From assembly GCA_017442185.1 (NCBI GenBank), contig JAFSAT010000009.1:1-55058 (forward strand): 55,058 bases of DNA, given 5' to 3'. The stretch is from Bacteroidaceae bacterium (GTDB lineage Bacteria > Bacteroidota > Bacteroidia > Bacteroidales > Bacteroidaceae). Made by a program: the position numbers and the translations under genes. Position 1 is the stretch's first letter; each line of letters begins with the position of its first letter. Shown here in pieces: positions 8,240 to 17,011 of this stretch. Under the pieces are notes generated by a model, which saw nothing but the letters and a program-made list of their open reading frames with translations, did no database searches and was not told the DNA's origin.

Positions 8240-9538
8240 ATGCTGCTACAACTTCTTATAGTACTGACGGCCATAATCATAGGAGCCAGACTCGGCGGAA
8301 TAGGTCTTGGAGTGATGGGTGGAGCCGGCCTTGCAATCCTAACCTTTGTATTCGGGCTTCAGCCCACTGCTCCACCGACAGATGTTATATTTATGATAGC
8401 ATCCGTTATTTCGGCGGCATCGTGCATGCAGGCAGCCGGTGGTCTCGACTATATGGTAAAAACAGCCGAACGGATGCTACGCCGCAACCCCTCGCACATT
8501 ACTCTGCTTGCACCTTTGGTAACATACTTTTTCACCTTTGTTGCAGGTACCGGACATGTGGCCTATTCGGTGTTGCCCGTAATTGCCGAGGTGGCAAGAG
8601 AGACCAATATACGCCCCGAAAGACCACTCGGAATTGCTGTTATAGCATCGCAACAAGGAATTACGGCAAGCCCTATATCGGCAGCCACAGTAGCTTTATT
8701 AGGGCTTCTTGCAGGCACAAACACCACACTGTTTGACATACTTAAGATTTGCGTTCCCGCCACGCTCATAGGCATTATTGCCGGAGCTTTAGTATCCATG
8801 AAAACAGGTAAAGAACTTGTCGACGATGCAGAATATCAGCATCGTCTCAAGAGCGGTATTCTCGAAGAGGCCAAAGTGCAGACAACCGAAGTGAAAAACA
8901 GTGCAAAAGCACGTCTCTCGGTAATTATATTTATATTTACTACACTGTTGATAGTACTATTCGGTTCGATACCCTCGATGCGCCCCACATTCAACGGAGA
9001 GATTATTGGCATGCCCATAATAATAGAAATACTGATGCTCAGCGCTGCCGCACTCATTCTCATCCTTACACACACCGATGGAATACAGGCAGCAAAAGGC
9101 AGCATATTTGGTGCAGGAATGCAGGCCGTGATTGCAATATTCGGAATTGCATGGATGGGCGATACATTCATAAACGGAAACATAGGAACGCTCACAGCCT
9201 CTATAGAAAACATAGTAACAGAGATGCCATGGCTCTTTGGACTTGCACTATTCGCAATGTCCATTCTTCTATACAGCCAGGCAGCAACCATACGCACGAT
9301 AGCCCCATTAGGTCTGACCCTGGGAATATCCCCCATGATGATGATAGCCCTGTTCCCCGCAGTAAACGGATACTTTTTCATTCCCAACTATCCCACTGTG
9401 GTGGCAGCCATAAATTTCGACCGTACAGGAACAACAAAAATAGGAAGATGGGTGCTCAACCACTCATTCATGCTGCCCGGACTTGTAGCCACCGCTGTAT
9501 CGCTCACCGTAGGACTTATACTGATACAAATAATATAA
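8240..9538 (+). CDS. dcuB: Anaerobic C4-dicarboxylate transporter, DcuA/DcuB family
   Basis: A 432-residue, highly hydrophobic protein with about 10-12 membrane segments. It matches Dcu carriers throughout: GARLGGIGLGVMGGAGL at the N-terminus, AAGGLDYMVKTAERMLRRNP near residue 65, TFVAGTGHVAYSVLPVIAEV near 100, NIRPERP and ASPISAATVALLGLL near 125-155. The GTGHVAY and NIRPERP versions are closer to DcuB than DcuA. These inner-membrane proteins exchange or export succinate against fumarate, malate or aspartate during anaerobic fumarate respiration, consistent with a succinate-producing Bacteroidales. It stands alone, with a family A repeat directly after it. Confidence 0.92.
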   Translation: MLLQLLIVLTAIIIGARLGGIGLGVMGGAGLAILTFVFGLQPTAPPTDVIFMIASVISAASCMQAAGGLDYMVKTAERMLRRNPSHITLLAPLVTYFFTFVAGTGHVAYSVLPVIAEVARETNIRPERPLGIAVIASQQGITASPISAATVALLGLLAGTNTTLFDILKICVPATLIGIIAGALVSMKTGKELVDDAEYQHRLKSGILEEAKVQTTEVKNSAKARLSVIIFIFTTLLIVLFGSIPSMRPTFNGEIIGMPIIIEILMLSAAALILILTHTDGIQAAKGSIFGAGMQAVIAIFGIAWMGDTFINGNIGTLTASIENIVTEMPWLFGLALFAMSILLYSQAATIRTIAPLGLTLGISPMMMIALFPAVNGYFFIPNYPTVVAAINFDRTGTTKIGRWVLNHSFMLPGLVATAVSLTVGLILIQII

Positions 9539-9540
9539 AT

Positions 9541-9642
9541 TACATAGCTCGCTATACAACCTTAAAAAATGGAATAACATTCAAACAGCCTCTCAAAAAG
9601 AACTCTAAAAATTTCAAGGAGATAAATTTAAACAACTTCTTA
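9541..9642 (-). repeat. Family A dispersed repeat, copy 1
   Basis: It begins 3 bp after the dcuB stop with TTACATAGCTCGCTAT and ends GAGATAAATTTAAACAACTT. It aligns in reverse orientation along its length with the copy at 35253-35344. Confidence 0.7.
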
Positions 9643-9778
9643 TAATTCCTGAATAAAATTCATCATACTTCCGAAATATTGTTTTCAAACAATCCCCCAT
9701 ATATTCATAAGTTTTAAAAATAAATACCTATATTCGCAAAAAATAGTACCATAAAAAACATACAACAAACAAAAAACC

Positions 9779-10300
9779 ATGATATACAACGAACGCGACA
9801 TACGCCACAGCCACGTAATAGAAGCAGCCAAGCAAATGATGATTGCAGCACGCACAGCCCCCAAAGCCCGAGGATGTGATATAATAGAGGTGATGCTGGT
9901 TGTTGAGGACGACATACGCACCCTTAGCGACACACTGCGCAAGATTGGTGAAGAGCGTGAACGCCCCGGCATGATTCGCGATGCCGAAAATATCCTCTCG
10001 GCCGAAGCAATACTGCTCATCGGTTCCAAAGAGCAACCCATGGGACTGAATTGCGGTTACTGCGGCTCGGCCACTTGCGACGCACGCGGTACAGGCGTTC
10101 CCTGTGCAATGAACACCATAGATGTAGGCATTGCAATAGGCTCGGCATGTGCCACCGCCGCCGACCTGCGTTTAGACACCCGGGTGATGTACTCGGCAGG
10201 TTATGCAGCACAGCAATCGGGGTGGCTTCCCGGCTGCAACTACATTATAGCAATCCCTGTAAGCGCAGGCTCAAAAAACCCATTTTTCGATCGAAAATAA
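9779..10300 (+). CDS. DUF2148 ferredoxin-like domain protein
   Basis: A 173-residue protein with conserved cysteines in MGLNCGYCGSATCDARG and GVPCAMN (about residues 90-115). This spacing is characteristic of the DUF2148 family, predicted to bind an iron-sulfur cluster. A further cysteine, in LPGCNYIIAIPV, lies near residue 160. The function is uncharacterised. It lies 3 bp before agmatine deiminase and is almost certainly co-transcribed with the agmatine genes, although no functional link is known. Confidence 0.85.
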   Translation: MIYNERDIRHSHVIEAAKQMMIAARTAPKARGCDIIEVMLVVEDDIRTLSDTLRKIGEERERPGMIRDAENILSAEAILLIGSKEQPMGLNCGYCGSATCDARGTGVPCAMNTIDVGIAIGSACATAADLRLDTRVMYSAGYAAQQSGWLPGCNYIIAIPVSAGSKNPFFDRK

Positions 10301-10303
10301 CAG

Positions 10304-11344
10304 ATGGAACAGAGACGAGAATTATACCTTCCGGCAGAATGGCACAAACAACAATTCGTGCAACTGACATGGCCACACGAGAACAGCGATTGGGCATATA
10401 TGCTCCAAGAAGTTGAACAATGCTTCACAGAAATTGCAGCAGCAATAAGCCGACGCCAAAAACTACTTATCGTTGCTCCCGACACCGATGCAGTGCGCCA
10501 ACATCTGCAAAAGACAAGTGCCAACATACAGAATATAAGATTCTTTCAGTGCGAAACAAATGACACATGGGCACGCGACCACGCCTTCATCACACTGTTG
10601 GGTGATGCAGTCCCCCATTACCTCGATTTTGAGTTCAACGGATGGGGCCGCAAATTTCCCGCAGAGCTTGACAATGCCATCAACAGCAAGCTCTACGATG
10701 CAGGTGTGATAAGAGGAGAATACGAAGATTGCCTAAGCCTGGTACTCGAAGGAGGCTCCATAGAGAGCGACGGCAAAGGCACATTGCTCACCACCACACA
10801 CTGCCTTATGGCTCCCCACCGCAACCAGCCACTCACAAAAGAGCAGATAGAGCAACGCCTGCAAAGAATGCTCCACGTAAAGCGCATACTATGGCTCGAC
10901 CACGGCAACCTCATCGGCGACGACACCGACGGACACATCGACACGATAGCACGCTTTGCCCCCGACGACACAATAGTACATGTTCGCTGCGACGACCCAC
11001 AAGACGAACAGTTTGCCGACCTACAAGCCATGGAGGCACAGCTTGCCACATTCCGCACCCCCGAGGGCAAGCCCTATCGCATGCTGCCCCTCCCCACCCC
11101 CACTCCCATCTTCGACGAGAATGGAGAGCGTCTGCCGGCCACATACGCAAACTTCCTTGTGATAAACGGAGCAGTACTATACCCCACCTACTCTCAACCC
11201 GAGAACGACAGACAAGCATCCGAGATATTGTCAAAAGCATTCCCCATGCACGAGATAATAGGAATAAACTGCTGTTCACTTATAAAACAACACGGTTCAC
11301 TGCACTGCGTAACGATGCAATACCCTTGCAACGAAAGATATTGA
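10304..11344 (+). CDS. aguA: Agmatine deiminase
   Basis: A 346-residue member of the PAD_porph/agmatine deiminase family, which converts agmatine to N-carbamoylputrescine and ammonia. Visible catalytic features are NDTWARDHAFITL (guanidinium-binding Asp) near residue 85, LEGGSIESDGKGTLLTT near 145, DGHIDTIARF (catalytic His) near 207, and the C-terminal GSLHCVTMQYP with the nucleophilic Cys near 338. The length is normal (345-370). The amidase that takes the next step follows at 11566. The stop codon (TGA 11342-11344) falls inside the first unit of an 85-bp tandem repeat, so the last residues may be repeat-derived. Confidence 0.93.
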   Translation: MEQRRELYLPAEWHKQQFVQLTWPHENSDWAYMLQEVEQCFTEIAAAISRRQKLLIVAPDTDAVRQHLQKTSANIQNIRFFQCETNDTWARDHAFITLLGDAVPHYLDFEFNGWGRKFPAELDNAINSKLYDAGVIRGEYEDCLSLVLEGGSIESDGKGTLLTTTHCLMAPHRNQPLTKEQIEQRLQRMLHVKRILWLDHGNLIGDDTDGHIDTIARFAPDDTIVHVRCDDPQDEQFADLQAMEAQLATFRTPEGKPYRMLPLPTPTPIFDENGERLPATYANFLVINGAVLYPTYSQPENDRQASEILSKAFPMHEIIGINCCSLIKQHGSLHCVTMQYPCNERY

Positions 11345-11512
11345 CAAACGAGCGAAATAAAATAAAGTTTACTTTATTATTTTGCAGCGAGTGAAGCATT
11401 ATCTTAGAGATTTATCTCAAAGATATTGACAAACGAGCAAAATAAAATAAAGTTTACTTTATTATTTTACAGCGAGTGAAGCATTATCTTCGAGATTTAT
11501 CTCAAAGATATT
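11337..11512 (+). repeat. Family B repeats, 85-bp tandem duplication (copies 4 and 5)
   Basis: Two nearly identical 85-bp units start at 11337 and 11422, each beginning GATATTGACAAACGAGC, followed by a third partial unit start at 11507. Each holds the family B core and a palindromic tail (GAGATTTATCTC). The units differ at only a few positions, which points to a recent duplication. Confidence 0.9.
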
Positions 11513-11565
11513 GACAATCACCCATGCCAATAAAAAAAAAGCCACATAAAAACACTCAACAAAAA

Positions 11566-12459
11566 ATGAAAGAAACAATTAAAATAGGAATAATACAACA
11601 AAGCAACAGCCCCGACATACAGGCCAACAGAGAAAAACTCGCCAAAAACATAAGCGAGGTTGCTGCAAACGGTGCAAATCTTGTGATACTCCAAGAGCTG
11701 CACAATTCACTATACTTTTGTCAAGTAGAAAGCACCGACAATTTCTCGCTTGCCGAGCCGATACCGGGGCCATCCACCGATTTTTACGGCAAAATAGCCG
11801 CTGAGCACAAAATAGTGTTGGTTACATCACTCTTCGAGGCACGAGCAAAAGGCCTCTATCACAACACCGCAGTAGTATTCGATAGCGATGGAAGCATTGC
11901 AGGCAAATATCGCAAAATGCACATCCCCGACGACCCCGCATACTACGAAAAATTCTACTTCACCCCCGGCGATACAGGCTTCCGCCCCATAAAAACCTCC
12001 ATAGGCACACTCGGAGTACAAGTATGTTGGGACCAATGGTACCCCGAAGGTGCGCGACTGATGGCACTGCGCGGAGCCGACCTTCTCATATACCCAACGG
12101 CAATAGGATGGGAAAGCAGCGACACCCCCGAAGAAAAACAACGCCAGCTGCAAGCATGGCAGACAGTACAACGCGGACACGCAGTGGCCAACGGAATCCC
12201 CGTAATAGCAGTCAACAGATGCGGACACGAACCCGACCCCTCGGGAATGACAAACGGAATACAATTTTGGGGACACAGCTTTATTGCAGGGCCGCAAGGA
12301 GAATTTCTTGCCCATCTGAACGAAGAAGAACAGAACGCAGTGATAGAAGTGAGCATTCGACGCAGCGAGACAGTGCGTCAATGGTGGCCATTCCTGCGCG
12401 ACCGCCGCATCGAAGAGTATGGCGGAATAACTAAGAGATATTTAGACGAAGATAAGTGA
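11566..12459 (+). CDS. aguB: N-carbamoylputrescine amidase
   Basis: A 297-residue nitrilase-superfamily enzyme, the second step from agmatine to putrescine (N-carbamoylputrescine to putrescine, CO2 and ammonia). The Glu-Lys-Cys catalytic triad is visible: Glu in LVILQELHNSLYF (about residue 43), Lys in YRKMHIPDDP (about 115) and Cys in GVQVCWDQWYPE (about 150). The start at ATG 11566 (MKETIKIGIIQQ) matches the family; an ATG at 11524 would add 14 lysine-rich residues and is less likely. It is separated from aguA by the family B tandem repeat. The last codons lie inside a 32-bp perfect inverted repeat. Confidence 0.93.
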   Translation: MKETIKIGIIQQSNSPDIQANREKLAKNISEVAANGANLVILQELHNSLYFCQVESTDNFSLAEPIPGPSTDFYGKIAAEHKIVLVTSLFEARAKGLYHNTAVVFDSDGSIAGKYRKMHIPDDPAYYEKFYFTPGDTGFRPIKTSIGTLGVQVCWDQWYPEGARLMALRGADLLIYPTAIGWESSDTPEEKQRQLQAWQTVQRGHAVANGIPVIAVNRCGHEPDPSGMTNGIQFWGHSFIAGPQGEFLAHLNEEEQNAVIEVSIRRSETVRQWWPFLRDRRIEEYGGITKRYLDEDK

Positions 12460-12514
12460 GAAAAAAACAGGTGTGCATTCTTATGCACACCTGTTTTTTT
12501 CTCACTTATCTTCG
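12447..12514. terminator. Bidirectional terminator with 32-bp perfect arms
   Basis: Positions 12447-12478 and 12483-12514 are perfect reverse complements with a 4-nt loop (TCTT). The core is ACAGGTGTGCAT flanked by A7/T7 runs, so it can terminate both aguB and the convergent ferritin gene. The outer arm covers the last codons of aguB (D-E-D-K-stop). Confidence 0.9.
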
Positions 12515-12516
12515 TA

Positions 12517-13032
12517 TTAACATTTACACTGCATCGACTGCACCACCCATTCAACATCACGCAAATAGTCCTGCAAATCCTGCTCATGCTCCTCTTCCTC
12601 GGCCATTATACGCTTGGCAATATCACACGTGGTAAAATCAAGATTATTAGTGTAACTTACAATCTCCTCGTAACGTATCACAGCACAGCGCTCCGCAGCA
12701 ATATTCTGCTTAAGCACACTTATGACATCATTATTAAGCGGCGCGGCATATTTGCATCGCGCAAGATTAAACCACTGCGCAGGGTCGAGCACAGGAGCAC
12801 CCTCAAGCTGAATTATCCTTTCGGCAAGCATTTTAGCGTGCATATACTCCTCCTCGGCATGCGCCTCGAATTCGCGTTGCACATCAGCCCGCATTGCCCC
12901 TTCAACAACAAGACTTCCCACCCAATACTGATAGTAAGCAAGCCACTCCTCACTAAGAGCAGCATTCAACTGCTCAAGCAACTTAGGCACGTCAAGACGC
13001 TGCCTTAGAATCAAAACACTCTCTTTAGCCAT
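12517..13032 (-). CDS. Ferritin-like protein (Dps-like/DPSL type)
   Basis: A 171-residue four-helix-bundle ferritin homologue. Putative di-iron ligands are visible in LSEEWLAYYQYW (E28/E29), AEEEYMHAK (E62-x-x-H65), AAERC (E114) and AEEEEHEQDL (E146-x-x-H149). This pattern and length fit the Dps-like (DPSL, thioferritin) proteins described in Bacteroides fragilis, which oxidise and store iron under peroxide stress. There are several cysteines (93, 116, 136) and an unusual C-terminal CKC. I start at MAKESVLILR (13032); the frame extends upstream to 13086 through a hydrophobic stretch that is probably not translated. It stands alone, convergent with aguB. Confidence 0.82.
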   Translation of the reverse strand: MAKESVLILRQRLDVPKLLEQLNAALSEEWLAYYQYWVGSLVVEGAMRADVQREFEAHAEEEYMHAKMLAERIIQLEGAPVLDPAQWFNLARCKYAAPLNNDVISVLKQNIAAERCAVIRYEEIVSYTNNLDFTTCDIAKRIMAEEEEHEQDLQDYLRDVEWVVQSMQCKC

Positions 13033-13339
13033 AGGCACTACATTTTTAAATACAATATACACACATAAAACAAAAACAAAGAACAAAAGTTTACATATAA
13101 AACAAAATATCCGATCATAGAAATAATTTAAGAAACCATTTTATTTTTTTCAAATAATATCAATCAGATAAATTCAAACAACCCCTAAGAATGAACAATA
13201 AAACAGTTTATAGAAACAGTTATTAAAATTTTCAATAAATAAAAAACAGTTTCTGATGTTCATATAATAAAAAATACTAATTTTGCAAACTGAAGCAGGT
13301 ATACACCAAATTCACATTATAATATAACAGCGAAAGGTC
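13033..13339. other. Divergent promoter region, no gene
   Basis: A very A/T-rich spacer between the ferritin gene and the ThiE-like gene. A TAATTTTG element (13278-13285, plus strand) fits TAnnTTTG and would start the ThiE-like transcript near 13292. I found no convincing ferritin promoter element. Confidence 0.45.
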
Positions 13340-13924
13340 ATGAAATTAGCCGTTGTAACAAAACCTACGTTTTTCATAGAGGAGGACAAAATTATAACCC
13401 GCCTCTTTGAAGAGGAATTGGACTACCTGTTCCTCGACAAGTTTCACCCCCATCCGCAATACATCGAGCGACTGCTTAATCTGATACCAAAGAAATATCA
13501 TAAACGTATCTTCACCTGTAACAATCGTTTGATGCAAGATTACAAATTAGCCGGACAACTCTTTAAGCCGGGGATGCCCCATCCCACCGAAAAGATGAAA
13601 GGCAAATTCGTGGGATATGCAGCCAATCTGAAAGAATTGCACGAGTTCAAGGGATTCTACGAAATAATGTGCTTCGGCCCTATGGGACGCACATTCCATC
13701 AAAGTGCAGAGCTTAACGAATTTGGTAAAAAAGTGATAAACAAACGAGTGTGGGCATTCGGCGACCTCGACGAGGCAAACCTCAAGCGTTTGTCATCCTA
13801 CGGATTCGGAGGTGTGATATTAGATGCACAAGTGTGGGATAAATTCGATTCATGTCGCTCAACAGATTACAGCGAACTAATAGAAGGGTTCAAAAGTATT
13901 CAGAAAGTGGCAAAAAAGTTATAA
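13340..13924 (+). CDS. Thiamine phosphate synthase-like (ThiE/TenI) protein, degenerate
   Basis: A 194-residue protein aligning with Bacteroidota ThiE-like proteins: an N-terminal VVTKPTFFIEEDKIITRLFE, LIPKKYHKRIF, and a C-terminal YGFGGVILDAQVWDKF suggest a TIM-barrel of the TenI/ThiE superfamily. The motifs expected in working TMP synthase are altered: L-x-L-R-x-K is FLDKFHPHP, the H-L-x-x-x-D block is FKPGMPHP, T-x-T-K is GRTFHQ, and the GGI phosphate loop is AFGDLD. No other thi genes are near. It may have another role or be a non-catalytic paralogue. prs follows 50 bp downstream. Confidence 0.6.
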   Translation: MKLAVVTKPTFFIEEDKIITRLFEEELDYLFLDKFHPHPQYIERLLNLIPKKYHKRIFTCNNRLMQDYKLAGQLFKPGMPHPTEKMKGKFVGYAANLKELHEFKGFYEIMCFGPMGRTFHQSAELNEFGKKVINKRVWAFGDLDEANLKRLSSYGFGGVILDAQVWDKFDSCRSTDYSELIEGFKSIQKVAKKL

Positions 13925-13974
13925 CACAAGAAAAGATAATATAATAACAAAATAACAAATTAAAACTTACCTTT

Positions 13975-14910
13975 ATGAACAATACCCAATATATGGTATT
14001 CTCGGGAACAAAGTCCCGTTACCTTGCCGAAGAGATTTGCAACGAGCTGGGTTGTCCTCTGGGACAAATGAACACAACCTACTTTGCCGACGGTGAGTTC
14101 GCAGTATCCTACGAAGAATCAATACGCGGTAAAACGGTATTTTTGGTTCAATCCACATTCCCCAATTCAGACAATCTGATGGAGCTGCTTCTTATGGTAG
14201 ATGCCGCCAAACGCGCGTCGGCCAAAAGCATTGTAGCCGTAATGCCATATTTCGGTTGGGCACGTCAAGACCGTAAAGACAAGCCTCGTGTTTCAATAGG
14301 TGCAAAGTTGGTAGCCGACCTTTTGAGCGTAGCAGGTGTAAGCCGCGTAATCACAATGGACCTGCATGCCGACCAAATACAAGGTTTCTTTGATATTCCC
14401 GTAGATCACCTTTATGCCTCTATGGTATTCATCCCCTACATCAATTCACTCAAGCTCGACAACTTAGTGATTGCAACCCCCGACGTAGGCGGTTCCAAAC
14501 GCGCAAGCACCTATTCAAAATGTCTCGGTGTTCCCCTTGTACTCTGCCACAAGACACGCGCAAAAGCCAATGTAGTAGATACAATGCAGATAATAGGTGA
14601 TGTTCAAGGGAAAAACGTAATCCTTGTCGACGACATTGTCGATACAGCCGGCACAATATCCAAAGCAGCCAATCTGATGATGGAGAATGGCGCCCTCTCG
14701 GTACGTGCAATAGCATCGCATTGCATTATGTCGGGTAACGCATCTGAGCGTGTACGCGAATCATCAATGACAGAGATAGTATTCACCAACAGCATACCAT
14801 ACGACAAAGGATGCCCCAAAGTAAAGCAACTATCAATAGCCAAAGGCTTTGCCGAAGCAATTATGTGCGTACTCAATAATCAATCAATAAGCAAACAATA
14901 CATTTGCTGA
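13975..14910 (+). CDS. prs: Ribose-phosphate pyrophosphokinase (PRPP synthetase)
   Basis: A 311-residue enzyme making PRPP from ribose 5-phosphate and ATP for nucleotide, histidine and NAD synthesis. Signatures are FADGEFAVSYEESIRGK near residue 38, YFGWARQDRKDKPR (ATP-binding flexible loop region) near 95, TMDLHADQIQGFFDIPVDHL near 130, and the PRPP-binding VILVDDIVDTAGT near 220. Length is normal. A lipoprotein gene follows 13 bp later and may share the transcript. Confidence 0.96.
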   Translation: MNNTQYMVFSGTKSRYLAEEICNELGCPLGQMNTTYFADGEFAVSYEESIRGKTVFLVQSTFPNSDNLMELLLMVDAAKRASAKSIVAVMPYFGWARQDRKDKPRVSIGAKLVADLLSVAGVSRVITMDLHADQIQGFFDIPVDHLYASMVFIPYINSLKLDNLVIATPDVGGSKRASTYSKCLGVPLVLCHKTRAKANVVDTMQIIGDVQGKNVILVDDIVDTAGTISKAANLMMENGALSVRAIASHCIMSGNASERVRESSMTEIVFTNSIPYDKGCPKVKQLSIAKGFAEAIMCVLNNQSISKQYIC

Positions 14911-14923
14911 CAACAAAAACGCC

Positions 14924-15673
14924 ATGAAGAATATATTTACGGCAGTTACATTGCTGTTGGTGCTTGCATCTTGCAGCACCGGCAGCAATTATACTATAAC
15001 AGGAAGCATCGACGGAGCAATAGAGGGCGACAGCGTGACACTTGGCTATTCGGTCGACGGTGTTAACTTTGTCACAGAAAGCAAAACAGCCATAGAGAAC
15101 GGAGAATTTATCTTCAAAGGAACAGTAGACGGCTGCAAGATATATTACATAGGTTACGACAATGCCATCGAGCCAACCTATACACTATTCTTCCTCGAAG
15201 AAGGCAATATAAATGTCGAAGTATCGGCCGAAGCAAGCATCGTAAGCGGCACTCCGGCAAACGACCTTAACGCAGAGGTTGAGAATCATCTGGCCCAATA
15301 TGTGAACCGACTATACGAATATCAGTTCCGCATATACTCCGACACACTAATGACCGACAGCACACGCTCGGCCATAAATCTTCAAGCAACGGAGATTCAA
15401 CGCAACGCCTCACTCTATATTCAGGATGTAATACGCGAAAATATCAATTCCATTGTGAGCATGTTCCTACTTGTGCAATACTCCGATTTATTTGACGACG
15501 ACGAATTGGCACAGCTGATAGACAGAATACCCAAAAGACACATCGACCGCGAAAATAATTGCTTATATGACATTCTGAAAGAGATACAGGCCGACCGCGA
15601 AGATTCACACCACGACGTAGAGAGCGACGAGAGCAATCCCTATGCAATTTTTTCAGACACCGTCATAGAATAA
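14924..15673 (+). CDS. DUF4369-domain lipoprotein
   Basis: A 249-residue lipoprotein with lipobox LVLASC. The mature N-terminus (YTITGSIDG...GDSVTLGYSVDG...NGEFIFKGTVDG) is the DUF4369 beta-sandwich that usually precedes a thioredoxin-like domain in Bacteroidota disulfide-exchange lipoproteins. Here no thioredoxin domain and no C-x-x-C follow. Instead the C-terminal 120 residues are helical and charged (RIPKRHIDRENN, then an acidic tail with EDSHHDVESDE). It may be a truncated architecture or a distinct subfamily. It lies 13 bp after prs and is followed by a strong terminator. Confidence 0.75.
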   Translation: MKNIFTAVTLLLVLASCSTGSNYTITGSIDGAIEGDSVTLGYSVDGVNFVTESKTAIENGEFIFKGTVDGCKIYYIGYDNAIEPTYTLFFLEEGNINVEVSAEASIVSGTPANDLNAEVENHLAQYVNRLYEYQFRIYSDTLMTDSTRSAINLQATEIQRNASLYIQDVIRENINSIVSMFLLVQYSDLFDDDELAQLIDRIPKRHIDRENNCLYDILKEIQADREDSHHDVESDESNPYAIFSDTVIE

Positions 15674-15749
15674 GAAAGAGATAAATAAAAAAACATTATT
15701 TGCCCAAGCAAAATAGTTTCCGCGCAAAATTAACGAAACATATTTTTTA

Positions 15750-15797
15750 AAAATCTCCTCAAATAGGTTTGACTGACAACCTATTTGAGGAGATTTT
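15750..15797. terminator. Bidirectional terminator
   Basis: Perfect 20-bp arms (15750-15769 and 15778-15797, core AAATCTCCTCAAATAGGTT) with an 8-nt loop and A/T tracts on both sides. It lies between the convergent lipoprotein gene and panB. Confidence 0.88.
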
Positions 15798-15837
15798 AAT
15801 TTTACCTATTTTTCTTTTGACTTAGCAGATATACAGA

Positions 15838-16659
15838 TTAATACTGCTCATTCTCACTGGGAAAATCAGAGGACTTCACATCCCCCACATAATTACCCAC
15901 TGCCTCTCCGATAATAGAACTTAGGTTGGCATAACGACGCAGGAAGCGCGGAGTAAAATCGGCAGTCATTCCCAACATATCGGTACACACAAGAACCTGT
16001 CCGTCCACCTTGCCGCCTGCACCAATCCCAATGACAGGAATCTCGAGACTCGCTGCCACGTCGGCTCCAAGCGCTGCGGGAATCTTCTCAAGAACCAAAG
16101 AAAAACATCCGGCTTCTTGCAACAACTTTGCATCATGACGCAGTTTTGCAGCCTCGGCCTCACCCTTGGCACGCACACCGTATGTTCCAAATTTATTTAT
16201 GCTTTGCGGTGTCAGTCCCAGATGCCCCATAATGGGTATTCCTGCATCAAGAATCTTACGCACCGAGGGAAGAATCTCCTCACCGCCTTCGAGTTTCAAG
16301 GCATCGGCATGTGTCTCTTTCATTATGCGTATAGCATTTTTCACAGCCTCATCGGCATTCACCTGATAGGTACCAAAAGGCATATCCACCACAACAAGCG
16401 CACGCTTAACAGCACGTACCACCGACTTTGCATGATATATCATTTGGTCGAGGGTAATGGGCAGTGTGGTTACATTTCCGGCCATCACATTAGAGGCAGA
16501 ATCACCCACAAGTATAATATCAATTCCTGCGCCATCAATTATAGATGCCATTGTATAATCATAAGCCGTAAGCATTGCAATTTTCTCACCCTTATGCTTC
16601 ATCTCAATAAGACGATGCGTTGTTACCTTGCGCGTATCTTCGACAATATATTTCGACAT
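15838..16659 (-). CDS. panB: 3-methyl-2-oxobutanoate hydroxymethyltransferase
   Basis: A 273-residue TIM-barrel enzyme making ketopantoate from 2-ketoisovalerate and methylene-THF, the first committed step to pantothenate and CoA. Visible signatures are [34 protein letters not shown] (metal-binding Asp), [24 protein letters not shown] and [11 protein letters not shown] with the catalytic Glu near residue 187. Length is standard. A TACCTTTG promoter element lies about 70 bp upstream. Confidence 0.95.
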   Translation of the reverse strand: MSKYIVEDTRKVTTHRLIEMKHKGEKIAMLTAYDYTMASIIDGAGIDIILVGDSASNVMAGNVTTLPITLDQMIYHAKSVVRAVKRALVVVDMPFGTYQVNADEAVKNAIRIMKETHADALKLEGGEEILPSVRKILDAGIPIMGHLGLTPQSINKFGTYGVRAKGEAEAAKLRHDAKLLQEAGCFSLVLEKIPAALGADVAASLEIPVIGIGAGGKVDGQVLVCTDMLGMTADFTPRFLRRYANLSSIIGEAVGNYVGDVKSSDFPSENEQY

Positions 16660-17011
16660 TTTATTTTGTTTCTAAAAGTTTAACATAATAATATCTGCAT
16701 ACAAAATTTGCCTGCATTTACCGTGCAAAGGTACGCCAAAAAATAATACACTGTGCCGCCGAGATGCTGTTTTTTAGTAGCTCGGCGCCATTTTATACTT
16801 TATCATTTATCTTTATCATCAGAAATATATTCTATCGGATGGTTAAAATCTCTTTATTGAACAAGTTTAGCATTTTTCATTAGTTTGTAGTAGATTTGTG
16901 GATATTAATAAGTTGTTTTAAGTTTCAAGGATATAAATTCAGGTAATTATATACAACTTTTTTATTATTGGCAGATTATGAAAATTTTTCAAAAACAGTC
17001 AATAAATAAAA
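16660..17011. other. Intergenic region upstream of panB
   Basis: No gene was found. It contains the panB promoter element at 16726-16733 and, around 16909-16942, a short sequence (AGTTTCAAGGATATAAATTC) resembling one end of the family A repeat, without its other end. Confidence 0.45.
16726..16733 (-). promoter_or_regulatory. Promoter -7 element for panB
   Basis: On the minus strand it reads TACCTTTG, an exact TAnnTTTG match. It would start a transcript with a leader of about 60 nt before the panB ATG. A -33 element is not evident. Confidence 0.5.

Noticed and set aside
10729..11394. Plus-strand frame of 221 codons within aguA
   Set aside because: Arg/His/Pro-rich out-of-frame shadow of agmatine deiminase.
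16909..16942. A further full family A repeat
   Set aside because: Only one short end-like segment matches; too weak to call a copy.
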